Shown: positions 24,404 through 32,620, numbered from the stretch's first letter. The stretch: DNA of 33,422 bases from Corallococcus praedator (GCF_003612125.1 NZ_RAWI01000058.1:1-33422), one strand, 5' to 3'. Numbers and translations: made by a program. The notes: generated by a model not told the origin, from the letters alone.

Positions 24404-26434
24404 TCACCCGATGTTCGTCTTGCTGAACACGCGCAGCGCCTCCGCCACGCTCCAGGCCTGCGCGAAGCAGCCTCGCGGACGGTAGGGCTCCGTCGCGTCG
24501 AAGATCTCCGAAATCTGTCCGATGCCCCCGTGCGACAGGTGGTCCTCCATCCCCGCCAGCAGCGCACGTGCCGCCTTCAGGTCCGGCGTCACCTTCAACG
24601 TCGCGTCCACATAGTGTCCGATGAGCCAGCCCCACACCGTGCCCTGGTGGTAGGCCGCGTCGCGCGCGCGCAGGTCACCGTCGTACTTCGGCTTGTAGTC
24701 CCTGCTGCCCGGCGCGAGGCTCCTCAAGCCCACGGGCGTCACCAGCTCGCGGCGCACCACGTCCAACACCTGCGCCCAGTGCTCGCGCTTGAGCACCGGG
24801 TGCTTCAACGAGATGGCGAAGACCTGATTGGGGCGCACGTGCGCGTCCTCGCGCACCCCCTCGCCGTCCACCACGTCGTAGAGGCACCCGCCCGCTTCAT
24901 TCCAGAAGCGCTGGTTGAAGCTGCCATGGACCCGCTCCGCGGCCGCCCGGTACGGCGCCGACTCCTGGTCCAGCCGCTCCGCCCAGCCCGCCATCAGCTT
25001 GAGCGCGTTGAACCACAGGGCGTTGAGCTCCACCGCCTTGCCCCGGCGCGGCGTCACCACCCAGCCCTCCACCTTCGCGTCCATCCAGGTGAGCTGGTAG
25101 CCCTCCTGTCCCTGGCGCAGCAATCCGTCCGCCGGATCCACGCCGATGTTGAAGCGCGTGCCCTTCTGGTGGTGCGCCACGATGTCGCTCAGCGTGGGGT
25201 ACAGGTCGCGCAGCAGGGTCTCGTCCCCCGTCTCCTCCAGGTAGCGGTCCACCGCGTGGAAGAACCAGAGCGTCGCATCCGCCGTGTGGTAGACGCCCTC
25301 GTTCTCCCCGTCCGGGAAGTAGTTCGGAATCAGGCCGTCGCGCACGTAGTGCTCGAACGTGCGCAGGATGGCCGCCGCCTCGCGGTAGCGCCCCGTGGCC
25401 AGCGTCAGCCCGTCCAGGCTGATCATCGTGTCGCGGCCCCAGTCGGTGAACCAGGGGTAACCCGCGATGACGCTTCGCGCGTCCAGTCCCATGGACCGGG
25501 CCCAGGCTGCATCCGCGGGCCTCGGCGGGTCGATGATGAATTGATCCGCCGCCAGCACCAGCCGCGCCTGCACGCCCGAACGCGCAGGCTCCGGGGCGCG
25601 CTCCAGCAGCCGCTGCTGCCGCGCCAGCTCCCGTTCGAACACCACGGCGGGGTCCCGCTCCAGGTGCCCCGCGCTCTGCGTGGTGAGTCCGAAGCCCAGC
25701 GTGCCGCCCGGCTTCAGCGTGGCGGTGAAGTAGCCCGGCGAGTGCTGCACCTCCGTGAAGTCATAGCCGCGCGCCTTCTCCATGCGCAGGTGCTGGGGCC
25801 TGGACGTCTCCTCCAGGCTCACGAACGGCGTGGGCCCATCCGAGTACAGCCGCATCCGCATCGACGGGCCGTCCTCGCCATTGCGCAACGTCACCAACGG
25901 CCCCCGCAGCGTGACGATGGCTTCCTCCACGTTCTCACGCAGCGGTCCATCATGCGGGCGCAGCACCGGGAAGGGCCGCAGGTGCAGGGTGGCCTCCGGA
26001 CCGGACAGGTGCTCCCACGTGATGAACACCGTGTCCTCGCCGTGCACCATCACGAAGCGACGGCGCAGCCGCGTCCGTCCCACCGCGTACTCCCAGACGG
26101 GAACCAGTCCCTCCAGATGGAAGTGGCGCAGGTGGCGCGCGCCGTCCTCCACCGTCGTGCCGTCCGCGTGCTCCTCGGAGGTCAGCCGGTAGCGCTGCCC
26201 ATCCACGATGGCCGCCTCGTCCAGCCTCGCCATCAGCACCGTGCGGCCCAGCTTCTCCAGCGTGGGGATGAACAGGCCGTGATAGCGGCGCGTGTTGCAC
26301 CCCACCAACGTGCCGGACGCGTAGCCCCCGCGGCCGTTGGTCATCAGCCACTCGTGGTGCACGCCGATGCCGAAGTCAGCGCCGTCCTTCCAGTCGAACG
26401 CGAGGCGGGGCAGGTCGGGGGCTGATGGATTCAC
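24404..26434 (-). CDS. Glycogen debranching-type enzyme (amylo-alpha-1,6-glucosidase)
   Basis: A 676-aa enzyme with the bacterial debranching N-terminal domain (HHEWLMTNGRGGYASGTLVG, NTRRYHGLF) and a C-terminal (alpha/alpha)6 glucosidase domain of the GDE_C/GH133 type (GYPWFTDWGRDTMISLDG near residues 325-343, then YHTADATLWFFHAVDRYL and YHQGTVWGWLIGHYVD). It should hydrolyse alpha-1,6 branch stubs in glycogen or maltodextrin. I chose the GTG at 26434: it has GGAGGAG upstream and overlaps the stop of the treZ-like remnant by 4 bases (GTGA), a normal coupling. An in-frame GTG at 26491 would add 19 residues that lie inside that remnant. The coupling suggests it was once the second gene of a treZ operon. 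Confidence 0.92.
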   Translation of the reverse strand: MNPSAPDLPRLAFDWKDGADFGIGVHHEWLMTNGRGGYASGTLVGCNTRRYHGLFIPTLEKLGRTVLMARLDEAAIVDGQRYRLTSEEHADGTTVEDGARHLRHFHLEGLVPVWEYAVGRTRLRRRFVMVHGEDTVFITWEHLSGPEATLHLRPFPVLRPHDGPLRENVEEAIVTLRGPLVTLRNGEDGPSMRMRLYSDGPTPFVSLEETSRPQHLRMEKARGYDFTEVQHSPGYFTATLKPGGTLGFGLTTQSAGHLERDPAVVFERELARQQRLLERAPEPARSGVQARLVLAADQFIIDPPRPADAAWARSMGLDARSVIAGYPWFTDWGRDTMISLDGLTLATGRYREAAAILRTFEHYVRDGLIPNYFPDGENEGVYHTADATLWFFHAVDRYLEETGDETLLRDLYPTLSDIVAHHQKGTRFNIGVDPADGLLRQGQEGYQLTWMDAKVEGWVVTPRRGKAVELNALWFNALKLMAGWAERLDQESAPYRAAAERVHGSFNQRFWNEAGGCLYDVVDGEGVREDAHVRPNQVFAISLKHPVLKREHWAQVLDVVRRELVTPVGLRSLAPGSRDYKPKYDGDLRARDAAYHQGTVWGWLIGHYVDATLKVTPDLKAARALLAGMEDHLSHGGIGQISEIFDATEPYRPRGCFAQAWSVAEALRVFSKTNIG

Positions 26435-26838
26435 GCCTTCGTCTCCTCCTCGCCCGTCAACACGAGCGCGGTCTGTCCGGGCAGTGGCCACCGTCCATCC
26501 TCCGGAATCGGTGGCGCGCCCATCCCGCCGTAACGGGCCTGGTCACTGGACAACAACAGTCGCCAGCGCCTTCCAGAAGGTGGGGCGAACAGCGGTTGCG
26601 GACACGACCCTGAAGCCAGTCCCGTGCCCAGGTTGAGGAGGACGAGGCGGTCGCCCTCCCGCTCGCTGCCTGAATCGCGGAGCACCAGCGCCTGCGGTGC
26701 GCCTTGCCGCGTCCACCGCGTCCCGGCGGACCGAGCGTGTGCCTGCCCCTCGTGGGGACCCGGCCCATGCACGCCGGTGCTTCGGACGCTCCCCAGGCCG
26801 CCCGCAGGGCGAAGGGCAGGGCAGGTCCTGGCCGCCAT
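26431..26838 (-). pseudogene. treZ-like C-terminal remnant (malto-oligosyltrehalose trehalohydrolase)
   Basis: The last 85 or so residues of this frame look like the C-terminal domain of TreZ: ALVLRDSGSEREGDRLVLLN, then CPQPLFAPPSGRRWRLLLSS, DQARYGGMGAPP and RWPLPGQTALVLTG. The catalytic TIM barrel (about 450 residues expected upstream) is absent. The frame opens only at 26838, and the sequence up to the PLD gene at 27013 shows nothing TreZ-like in any minus-strand frame. The residues before about 50 are low-quality coding sequence. The stop overlaps the debranching enzyme start by 4 bases. This is best read as a decayed or deleted treZ. Expression as a small protein cannot be excluded. The 174 bases beyond it should contain the PLD promoter, and perhaps the promoter of this transcript. 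Confidence 0.72.
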
Positions 26839-27012
26839 CCGCCTCCCCTGGTGCCCCCACGTCCGGGTCCCTTGCGAGGGCCCACCGGGGAGCGCACCTC
26901 ACCAGGACCTTCGCGAGCGCTTCGCCTTCTCCTATAGAGAGGTGTCCGTCCCGGTGATGCGGAACGTGGAGGGGCGCGGGCACCCGGGTGTTCCAGCCCG
27001 AGGAGGAACGGC

Positions 27013-28578
27013 GTGGCCATCGTGAAGTCGACGGGCATCAGCGGGCCCCAGCGCGGGCTGGCGGAGCAGGTGTTCTCCCGGGCCGCGGGCGCGCCGCTCG
27101 TACCGGGCAACGACGTGCACCTGCTGCGCGACGCGCGTGAGAACTATCCCGCGTGGCTGAGCGCCATCCACCTGGCCCGCCGCTCCGTCCTCTTCGAGAA
27201 CTACATCATCGAGGACGACGACGTGGGCCGCACCTTCGCGGAGGCGCTGGAGGCCCGCGCCCGCGACGGCGTGCGCGTCTGCGTGCTCTATGACTGGCTG
27301 GGCTGCCAGGGCACCGCGTCCAGCCGCTTCTGGCGCAGGCTGCGCGAGGCGGGCGTGGAGGTGCGCTGCTTCAATCCCTTCCAGTTCGACCGGCCCCTGG
27401 CCTGGCTGGGCCGCAACCACCGCAAGACGCTCACCGTGGACGGCGAGGTGGGCTTCGTCTCCGGCCTGTGCGTGAGCCACAAGTGGGTAGGGGACCCGGA
27501 GAAGCACGTGGCCCCGTGGCGCGACACCGGCCTCGCGATTCGCGGCCCGGCCGTGGCGGACCTCGTGCGCGCCTTCGCCCAGGGCTGGGCCACCGTGGGG
27601 ACTCCGCTCGACGAGGAGGGCTGCCTCTCCGCCCGAGCGCCCGATCCGATGGGCGACGTGGCCCTGCGCGTGGTGGCCGGCGTGCCCTGGAGCGCGGGCC
27701 TGTTCCGCGTGGACCAGCTCATCGCGTCGCTCGCGCGCAAGCGGCTGTGGCTCACGGACGCGTACTTCGTGGGCACCGCCGCCTATGTGCAGGCGCTGCG
27801 GGCCGCGTCGCGCGACGGCGTGGACGTGCGGCTGCTGGTGCCCGGCAGCAGCGACATCCCCGCGCTGCGCCCCCTCACCCAGGCCGGCTACCGCCCCCTG
27901 CTGGAGGCGGGCATCCGCGTCTATGAATGGAACGGCACCATGCTCCACGCCAAGACGGCGGTGGCGGATGGGCTGTGGGCCCGCGTGGGCTCCTCCAACC
28001 TCAACCCCGCAAGCTGGCTGGGCAACTCCGAAATCGACGTGGCGGTGGAGGACGTCCACTTCGCCCAGCAGATGGAGTCCATGTACCAGCAGGACCTGGA
28101 GCACGCGACGGAGGTCGTGCTCAGCGGGAGGGATCGGCGCCTGATGTCCACCAACCCACGCCCGCTTCCGCGCTCGCGGCGGGGGGGCCCCGGACGGCGG
28201 GGCAGCATGAGCCGCGCGGCCGCGGGCGCGGTGCGCCTGGGCAACACGGTGGGCGCCGCCGTCACCAACCACCGCGAGCTGGGGCGCACGGAGTCCAAGG
28301 TCGTCTTCGGCGCGGGCGTGGTGCCCCTGGCGCTCGCGGGTGTGGCGCTGTGGTGGCCGCAGGTGGTGGCCGTGCCGGCGGCACTCCTCTGCGCCTGGGC
28401 CGGCATCGCCTTGTGGAGCCGCGCCGTGCGCCTGCGCCGCCAGGAAGCCGAAGCGCCCGAGGCGCGAGGGCCCCTGCCGGAGAGGGAGGTGCCGCCCAGG
28501 CCCGCCGCGGTGGCGCCGGAGGTGCTCACGGAAGCGGAGCCGCGGAACACGCCGGAAGCGGAGCAGCAGCAGCCCTGA
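27013..28578 (+). CDS. Phospholipase D/cardiolipin synthase-like protein
   Basis: A 521-aa PLD-superfamily protein with two complete HKD motifs: HRKTLTVD (H136, K138, D143) and HAKTAVAD (H312, K314, D319), the latter followed by GSSNLNPASW. The spacing and the segment RVCVLYDWLGC resemble cardiolipin synthases, which join two phosphatidylglycerols. Typical Cls proteins have N-terminal membrane helices. Here that part is missing, and hydrophobic helices lie near residues 430-475, followed by a Pro/Glu-rich tail, so membrane anchoring would be C-terminal. The GTG start at 27013 has a perfect AGGAGG 6 bases upstream. It is divergent from the treZ remnant/debranching unit and convergent with the small membrane protein gene. 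Confidence 0.9.
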   Translation: MAIVKSTGISGPQRGLAEQVFSRAAGAPLVPGNDVHLLRDARENYPAWLSAIHLARRSVLFENYIIEDDDVGRTFAEALEARARDGVRVCVLYDWLGCQGTASSRFWRRLREAGVEVRCFNPFQFDRPLAWLGRNHRKTLTVDGEVGFVSGLCVSHKWVGDPEKHVAPWRDTGLAIRGPAVADLVRAFAQGWATVGTPLDEEGCLSARAPDPMGDVALRVVAGVPWSAGLFRVDQLIASLARKRLWLTDAYFVGTAAYVQALRAASRDGVDVRLLVPGSSDIPALRPLTQAGYRPLLEAGIRVYEWNGTMLHAKTAVADGLWARVGSSNLNPASWLGNSEIDVAVEDVHFAQQMESMYQQDLEHATEVVLSGRDRRLMSTNPRPLPRSRRGGPGRRGSMSRAAAGAVRLGNTVGAAVTNHRELGRTESKVVFGAGVVPLALAGVALWWPQVVAVPAALLCAWAGIALWSRAVRLRRQEAEAPEARGPLPEREVPPRPAAVAPEVLTEAEPRNTPEAEQQQP

Positions 28579-28663
28579 GGCTTCCGCGTCCCGGGCGCGC
28601 TCGGGGCGTGCCCTCGTCGCGCGACCCTCGGGAAAATGAAACGGGACCGTCGGGTCGGAGCGC

Positions 28664-28680
28664 GGGAAGCGTTGCTTCCC
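28664..28680. terminator. Hairpin between convergent PLD and small membrane protein genes
   Basis: GGGAAGC (28664-28670) and GCTTCCC (28674-28680) form a perfect 7-bp stem with a GTT loop, in the 151-base gap between convergent genes. It could stop transcription from both sides. No T-run follows. Confidence 0.55.
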
Positions 28681-28729
28681 CTCGCGTCCAGGCCCGAGGC
28701 CCCGTGATTCCTACAGTCCTACAGCCTTC

Positions 28730-28921
28730 CTACGCCTGCTTCGCGACGCCGGTCGGCTCCTCCGCCTTACCGTTGAGCAGCGCGCTGCCCCCATACAAGG
28801 CCAGGCCCACCATCCCCAGGACGCCGGCTTCGATGCTGCTGCCCATCGCCGCGCCCATCAGGCCCACCACGCTGGTACCCACCATGAAGACCAACCCCAT
28901 CGCCCCAGCTGCCTTGCCCAT
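28730..28921 (-). CDS. Small membrane protein of unknown function
   Basis: A 63-aa protein with two hydrophobic, Gly/Ala/Met-rich helices (about residues 5-26 and 31-53) joined by a short loop, GSSIEAG, and a short polar tail. It looks like a small hairpin-type inner-membrane protein. The ATG at 28921 is preceded by AGGGGG with 7-base spacing, better than an in-frame start at 28966. I do not recognise the family. It is divergent from the exo-like operon, 410 bases from that operon's first start. Confidence 0.65.
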   Translation of the reverse strand: MGKAAGAMGLVFMVGTSVVGLMGAAMGSSIEAGVLGMVGLALYGGSALLNGKAEEPTGVAKQA

Positions 28922-29043
28922 CCGTGTCCCCCTCGTGACGGTTGTTGTGATGCCCTGAAACCCCATGCTGCGTCCGACGGGCAGTCCCTTTTCAAGACCC
29001 GTGCCGAAGTGCTCGCACAGGAGGGCCCCTTACATGTGCTGGA

Positions 29044-29058
29044 GCGCGTGGAACGCGC
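29044..29058. promoter_or_regulatory. Palindrome upstream of the exo-like operon
   Basis: GCGCGT and ACGCGC form a perfect 6-bp inverted repeat around GGA, about 170 bases upstream of the sigma-54-type promoter. That distance is usual for enhancer-binding protein sites, so it is a candidate activator site. In GC-rich DNA a repeat of this size can also arise by chance. The rest of the 410-base gap (28922-29331) holds no convincing gene. Confidence 0.3.
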
Positions 29059-29225
29059 GGGGACTGGAGTGGGCAAACCTCTTCCACCGCACGGAAGCGA
29101 TCGGCAGAAAGCACAGGGGAGAACACCTGGGTACGACCGGAATTTTTGCCGATTCCCCCCATGTGCGCCTGATGTGGCACGCCGTAACCCACCGGAGTCC
29201 AAGGGTTTTCCCTCTCCTCAAGCGC

Positions 29226-29241
29226 TGGCACACGCGCTGCT
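29226..29241 (+). promoter_or_regulatory. Sigma-54 (-24/-12) promoter of the exo-like operon
   Basis: TGGCACACGCGCTGCT has the invariant GG and GC separated by exactly 10 bases and closely fits the consensus TGGCAC-N5-TTGCW. Transcription would begin about 12 bases after the GC, near 29252, leaving a leader of about 80 bases. That leader contains a 6-bp hairpin at 29269-29283 (CGGCCC, loop GCA, GGGCCG). From memory, the M. xanthus exo operon is controlled by the sigma-54 activator Nla6, which fits this site. Confidence 0.72.
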
Positions 29242-29331
29242 AAGGGACACCGCCAGAAGCGTGCTGCTCGGCCCGCAGGGCCGGTGGACGGCGGCACTCG
29301 CCAGACATCAGTGAACGAAGGAGAGCGGAAG

Positions 29332-29901
29332 ATGGGAATGCGGCGCACGGGGTTCTGGGTGGGGTTGGGGATGCTCCTCCTGTCGGGATGTGCTCACCAG
29401 CAGACGCTGAAGGTGGACAACGCGGAGCAGCCGTACCGGATTGGCCGCGAGGACGTCCTGGACGTCAGCGTGTGGCGTGACGCGGAGCTGTCGCGCACGG
29501 TGCCGGTGCGGCCCGACGGCTTCATCTCCGTCCCCATGGTGGGGGAAGTCCAGGCCGCGGGCATGACGCCCACGGAGCTGGCGGAGGCGCTCAAGACGGG
29601 CCTGCAGCCGTATGTGCAGGAGCCGCGCGTGACGGTCATCGTCCGCGAGGTCAACAGCACCCGCGTGTTCGTGACGGGCGAAGTGGCCCACCCGGGCGCG
29701 TACCCGCTGCGCGGCCGCGTGTCGCTCCTGCAGGCCATCGCGCTGGCGGGCGGCTTCACCGACTTCGCCAACTCCGACGGCATCGTCGTCATCCGCACGG
29801 ACGGCAAGGGCGGGCAGATCCCGGTGCGCTACAGCGACCTGGTCTCCCCCGACGGCGAGAACGTCATCCTGCGTCCCGGTGACACCGTCGTCGTCCCGTG
29901 A
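29332..29901 (+). CDS. exoA: Polysaccharide export outer-membrane lipoprotein (short OPX/Wza)
   Basis: A 189-aa lipoprotein with signal and lipobox LLLSGC (C20). It has a PES (polysaccharide export) domain (YRIGREDVLDVSVWRDAEL, RPDGFISVPMVGEV) and an SLBB-type domain (RVFVTGEVAHPGAYPL...LLQAIALAGGF). The C-terminal amphipathic helix that forms the outer-membrane pore of E. coli Wza is absent. Such short OPX proteins need a separate beta-barrel, which is encoded next. The ATG at 29332 has AAGGAG 8 bases upstream. It is the first gene of a four-gene run behind a sigma-54 promoter, in the order of M. xanthus exoA-D (spore coat polysaccharide). The symbol rests on this order and domain match. Confidence 0.85.
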   Translation: MGMRRTGFWVGLGMLLLSGCAHQQTLKVDNAEQPYRIGREDVLDVSVWRDAELSRTVPVRPDGFISVPMVGEVQAAGMTPTELAEALKTGLQPYVQEPRVTVIVREVNSTRVFVTGEVAHPGAYPLRGRVSLLQAIALAGGFTDFANSDGIVVIRTDGKGGQIPVRYSDLVSPDGENVILRPGDTVVVP

Positions 29902-29942
29902 GGGGTGACGGACGCAACTTAAAACACAGACATCCGGACGAT

Positions 29943-31139
29943 ATGAACAAGGGCGTGGGCGTGGGCAAGGACGGGAGGGCGGCGGTGAGGGGCAACTGGA
30001 AGCGGGCAGTGATCGCAGGCTGTCTCATCGCCGGACCGGCTGCTCAGGCGGCCACCATCCTGGAGCCTCGGCTGCGCCTGACGGCGGAGGAGCGCTTCGA
30101 CAACGATCTGCGGCTGGGCGGTGGCGCGGGTGCCACCGGCGGGCAGTTCATGACGAAGCTGTCTCCCCGGCTGGGCCTGGATGTGAAGAACGATCAGCTC
30201 ACCCTGGATACGTTCTACGCCACGGACCTGCTCGCGCGACACGGCTCCGGCAAGACGACGTTGGACCACCGGGGCGGGTTCGGCCTGCGCGACGTGCTGT
30301 CGCGCCGGCTGCGATTGGACGCGAGCGCCAAGGTGTTCCGCGTCACGGACCCCACGTCGCTGCCGCGTGATGGTCTGGCGCGCTCCACGGCTCCCACCTT
30401 CTATGCGCAGGCGAAGGTGGGGTTGACGGGGCGGGTGACGGATCGCATGGATGTGCGCGGCAACTATTCATTTGAAGCCACGCGCATCATCGAGCCGGGA
30501 CGGGTGGCGGGTTACGCGCACACCCCGTCGGTGGAGCTGTGGTACCGCTCCACGCGCCGGCTGTCGTTGGGCGCCGAGTATCGTTATCAGGGCTTCCTGT
30601 ACGCGGGGGACTACAGCCAGGCGCACGGCGCTTCAGCGGCCCTGCGCTACCGGCTGACGCGGCCCACCACGCTCACCCTCCGGGGCGGGCCGGTGCGCTA
30701 CCTGCCGTCGGACGCGTCCCGCGGGGGCTGGCTGCCCCGCGTGGCGGTGGAATTGGTTCGTGAAGGAGAGCGCTCGGATATCGGCTTCGCCGTGGGACAC
30801 GACCTGGTGGGTGCCAGCGGGTTCTCCGGCGCGGTCTGGGCGGACTACGCATCAGTGATGGCGGCGCACCGGTTCACGGCGAAGTTGTCTGCCTTTGGGG
30901 CGGCCAGCTTCTTCCGCAACGGCACCGCGCCGGATTTGAACTACACGCAGTGGCGCAACACCACGAACGTGTCGCAGGGCTATGCAGTGGGAGGCGGCGT
31001 CGAGTACCGGATGAACCGGAAGCTGGCGCTGCAGGGAGCGGTGGACCGCATCGCGCAAGTGGGCGCGGCGGACGTCGCTGGGGCTGGGGATCTGACACGC
31101 AATGTGTTTGCTCTCCGTCTGGTCATGACACCTTGGTAG
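29943..31139 (+). CDS. exoB: Outer-membrane beta-barrel, Wzp-like polysaccharide exporter partner
   Basis: About 398 aa, with a signal peptide ending near AQA|ATIL, then many alternating amphipathic strands with aromatic girdle residues (for example DVRGNYSFEATRII, RRLSLGAEYRYQGFLY, ALRYRLTRPTTLTLRGG) and a final strand NVFALRLVMTPW ending in an aromatic residue. This is a typical outer-membrane barrel with 16-18 strands by eye. In M. xanthus the gene next to the short OPX protein encodes such a Wzp barrel, and the pair forms the export channel. Start is uncertain. The ATG at 29943 is used here. A GTG at 29985 has GGGAGGG 5 bases upstream and gives a neater 22-residue signal peptide. A GTG at 29898 overlaps the exoA stop. 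Confidence 0.8.
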   Translation: MNKGVGVGKDGRAAVRGNWKRAVIAGCLIAGPAAQAATILEPRLRLTAEERFDNDLRLGGGAGATGGQFMTKLSPRLGLDVKNDQLTLDTFYATDLLARHGSGKTTLDHRGGFGLRDVLSRRLRLDASAKVFRVTDPTSLPRDGLARSTAPTFYAQAKVGLTGRVTDRMDVRGNYSFEATRIIEPGRVAGYAHTPSVELWYRSTRRLSLGAEYRYQGFLYAGDYSQAHGASAALRYRLTRPTTLTLRGGPVRYLPSDASRGGWLPRVAVELVREGERSDIGFAVGHDLVGASGFSGAVWADYASVMAAHRFTAKLSAFGAASFFRNGTAPDLNYTQWRNTTNVSQGYAVGGGVEYRMNRKLALQGAVDRIAQVGAADVAGAGDLTRNVFALRLVMTPW

Positions 31140-31174
31140 GGAGCATGCGAGTGCGAGGCATGGAGGAGCGGATC

Positions 31175-32584
31175 ATGGAGCGTGGGATGACGGCGGACCA
31201 GATGCTTTCGGCGCTGTGGCGTCGCAAGGCCCTGGTGGGGGCGATCGCTGCTGCGATTTTCGTGGTGGGCGCGGCGATCGTGATGACGCGGCCTAGCATT
31301 TATGAAGCTTCGGTGGTGGTGCGCGTGGAACCGCAGCGCCCCGGTGAGGAGATGGTGCAGCGCACGGTGAGCGAGCTCATCGAGCAGCGGCTGGTGACGG
31401 TCCGCCAGGAGCTCCTGGCCCGGCCGGTGCTCCAGAAGGCCATCGAGGAGATGAACCTCTACCCGGAGCTCGTCTCCGAGAAGGGCATCGAGGCGGCGGT
31501 CGAGCAGATGCGCAAGGACCTCACCGTGCGCGTCGAGGGTGAGACGGCGTTCGAGCTGACGTACGCGGGCCGCGACCCGCAGGTCGTCGCGCAGGTCACC
31601 AACCGCCTGCCGGCCATCTTCTCCGAGGAGACGCTGAAGATCCGCCAGGCGCAGGCCGCCCGCGCCACCAACCTCTTCACGGAGGAGATGGTGAACATGG
31701 GCAAGGCGGTCTCCGCGTGGGAGGCCAACATCAGCCGCTTCAAGGTGGACCACCTGGGCGAGCTGCCCGAGCAGATGGAGATGAACATGCGCGGCCTGGA
31801 GCGCATCAGCGCCCAGCTGCAGACCAAGTCCGAGGAGCTGCGCGCCGCCGAGGCCCGCCGCTCCGACCTGGCCCGGGCCCGCAACGCCGCGGACAGCGAG
31901 GCGGGTCGCCTGGAGGCCGCGCAGAGCGGGCTGTCCCGGACGCTCACCCAGGCCAAGACGCAGTGGACCGAGGACCACCCGGAAGTGAAGCGGATGGAGC
32001 GCGAGCTGGGCACCGTCGCCGAGCAGCGCAAGGAGGCCGAGGGCCGCATGTTCGCCGAGCGCAACGAGCGCACCCGCGTCACCACGCTGGTGGGCAGCAT
32101 CCAGAAGGACATCGTGGACCTGCAGAAGCAGGCCGAGGCCTACCAGGCGCGGCTGAACAACACCCCCCGCTGGGCGCATGAGCTGGCGGTGATGAACCGG
32201 GACTACGAAATCGCCCGCACCAAGTACCAGAGCGTGGTGAGCCGCAAGGTGGAGGCGGAGATCGCCCAGGAGCTGGAGGCCAAGAGTGCCCAGAGCCTGT
32301 TCAACGTCATCTCGCCCGCCGGGGTGCCTTCCGCTCCGGCCCGTCCGGACCGCCTGAGCGGTCTGCTCATCGCGGCCCTCCTGGCCCTGTCGCTGGGTGT
32401 CCTCACCGGCACCGTGCTGGAGATGCGCGACGACAGCCTCCGCGACGGCACCGAGGTCCGCGAGCGCATCACGCTGCCTGTCCTGGCGGTGGTCCCGAAC
32501 ATGCAAGGCAAGACAGAGAAGCGGGTGTTGATGCCCATGGCTGGGAGCAAGAACAGCGTCTCCTCGCCCACTTCGCTGAATTAA
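31175..32584 (+). CDS. exoC: Wzz/Wzc-N-type polysaccharide co-polymerase
   Basis: A 469-aa inner-membrane chain-length protein. It has an N-terminal Wzz domain with transmembrane helix 1 (about 20-42, ALVGAIAAAIFVVGAAIVM) and a long periplasmic coiled coil (about 150-370, rich in Glu, Arg and Ala). The segment VISPAGVPSAPARPDR carries the Pro-rich motif that precedes transmembrane helix 2 (LLIAALLALSLGVLTGTVL). The cytoplasmic kinase domain of full-length Wzc is missing; it is encoded separately by the next gene, as in split BY-kinase systems. The ATG at 31175 was chosen because GGAGGAG sits 6 bases upstream; in-frame ATGs at 31145 and 31160 have poor sites. It follows the barrel gene by about 35 bases. 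Confidence 0.88.
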   Translation: MERGMTADQMLSALWRRKALVGAIAAAIFVVGAAIVMTRPSIYEASVVVRVEPQRPGEEMVQRTVSELIEQRLVTVRQELLARPVLQKAIEEMNLYPELVSEKGIEAAVEQMRKDLTVRVEGETAFELTYAGRDPQVVAQVTNRLPAIFSEETLKIRQAQAARATNLFTEEMVNMGKAVSAWEANISRFKVDHLGELPEQMEMNMRGLERISAQLQTKSEELRAAEARRSDLARARNAADSEAGRLEAAQSGLSRTLTQAKTQWTEDHPEVKRMERELGTVAEQRKEAEGRMFAERNERTRVTTLVGSIQKDIVDLQKQAEAYQARLNNTPRWAHELAVMNRDYEIARTKYQSVVSRKVEAEIAQELEAKSAQSLFNVISPAGVPSAPARPDRLSGLLIAALLALSLGVLTGTVLEMRDDSLRDGTEVRERITLPVLAVVPNMQGKTEKRVLMPMAGSKNSVSSPTSLN

Positions 32585-32620
32585 TTGCCGACCCCCAACG
32601 GAAAAGATTGGAGAACTCAG

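Noticed and set aside
24530-26425. Plus-strand open frame of 631 codons opposite the debranching enzyme
   Set aside because: Arg/His/Val-rich antisense frame without motifs; the minus-strand enzyme is clearly coding.
26457-27110. Minus-strand open frame of 217 codons across the treZ remnant and PLD start
   Set aside because: Arg/Gly/Pro-rich with no domain. The TreZ-like residues are in a different frame.
29175-29189. A second sigma-54-like site, TGGCACG, upstream of the exo-like operon
   Set aside because: The -24 half is perfect, but 10 bases later the sequence is CC where GC is needed, and the site at 29226 fits fully.
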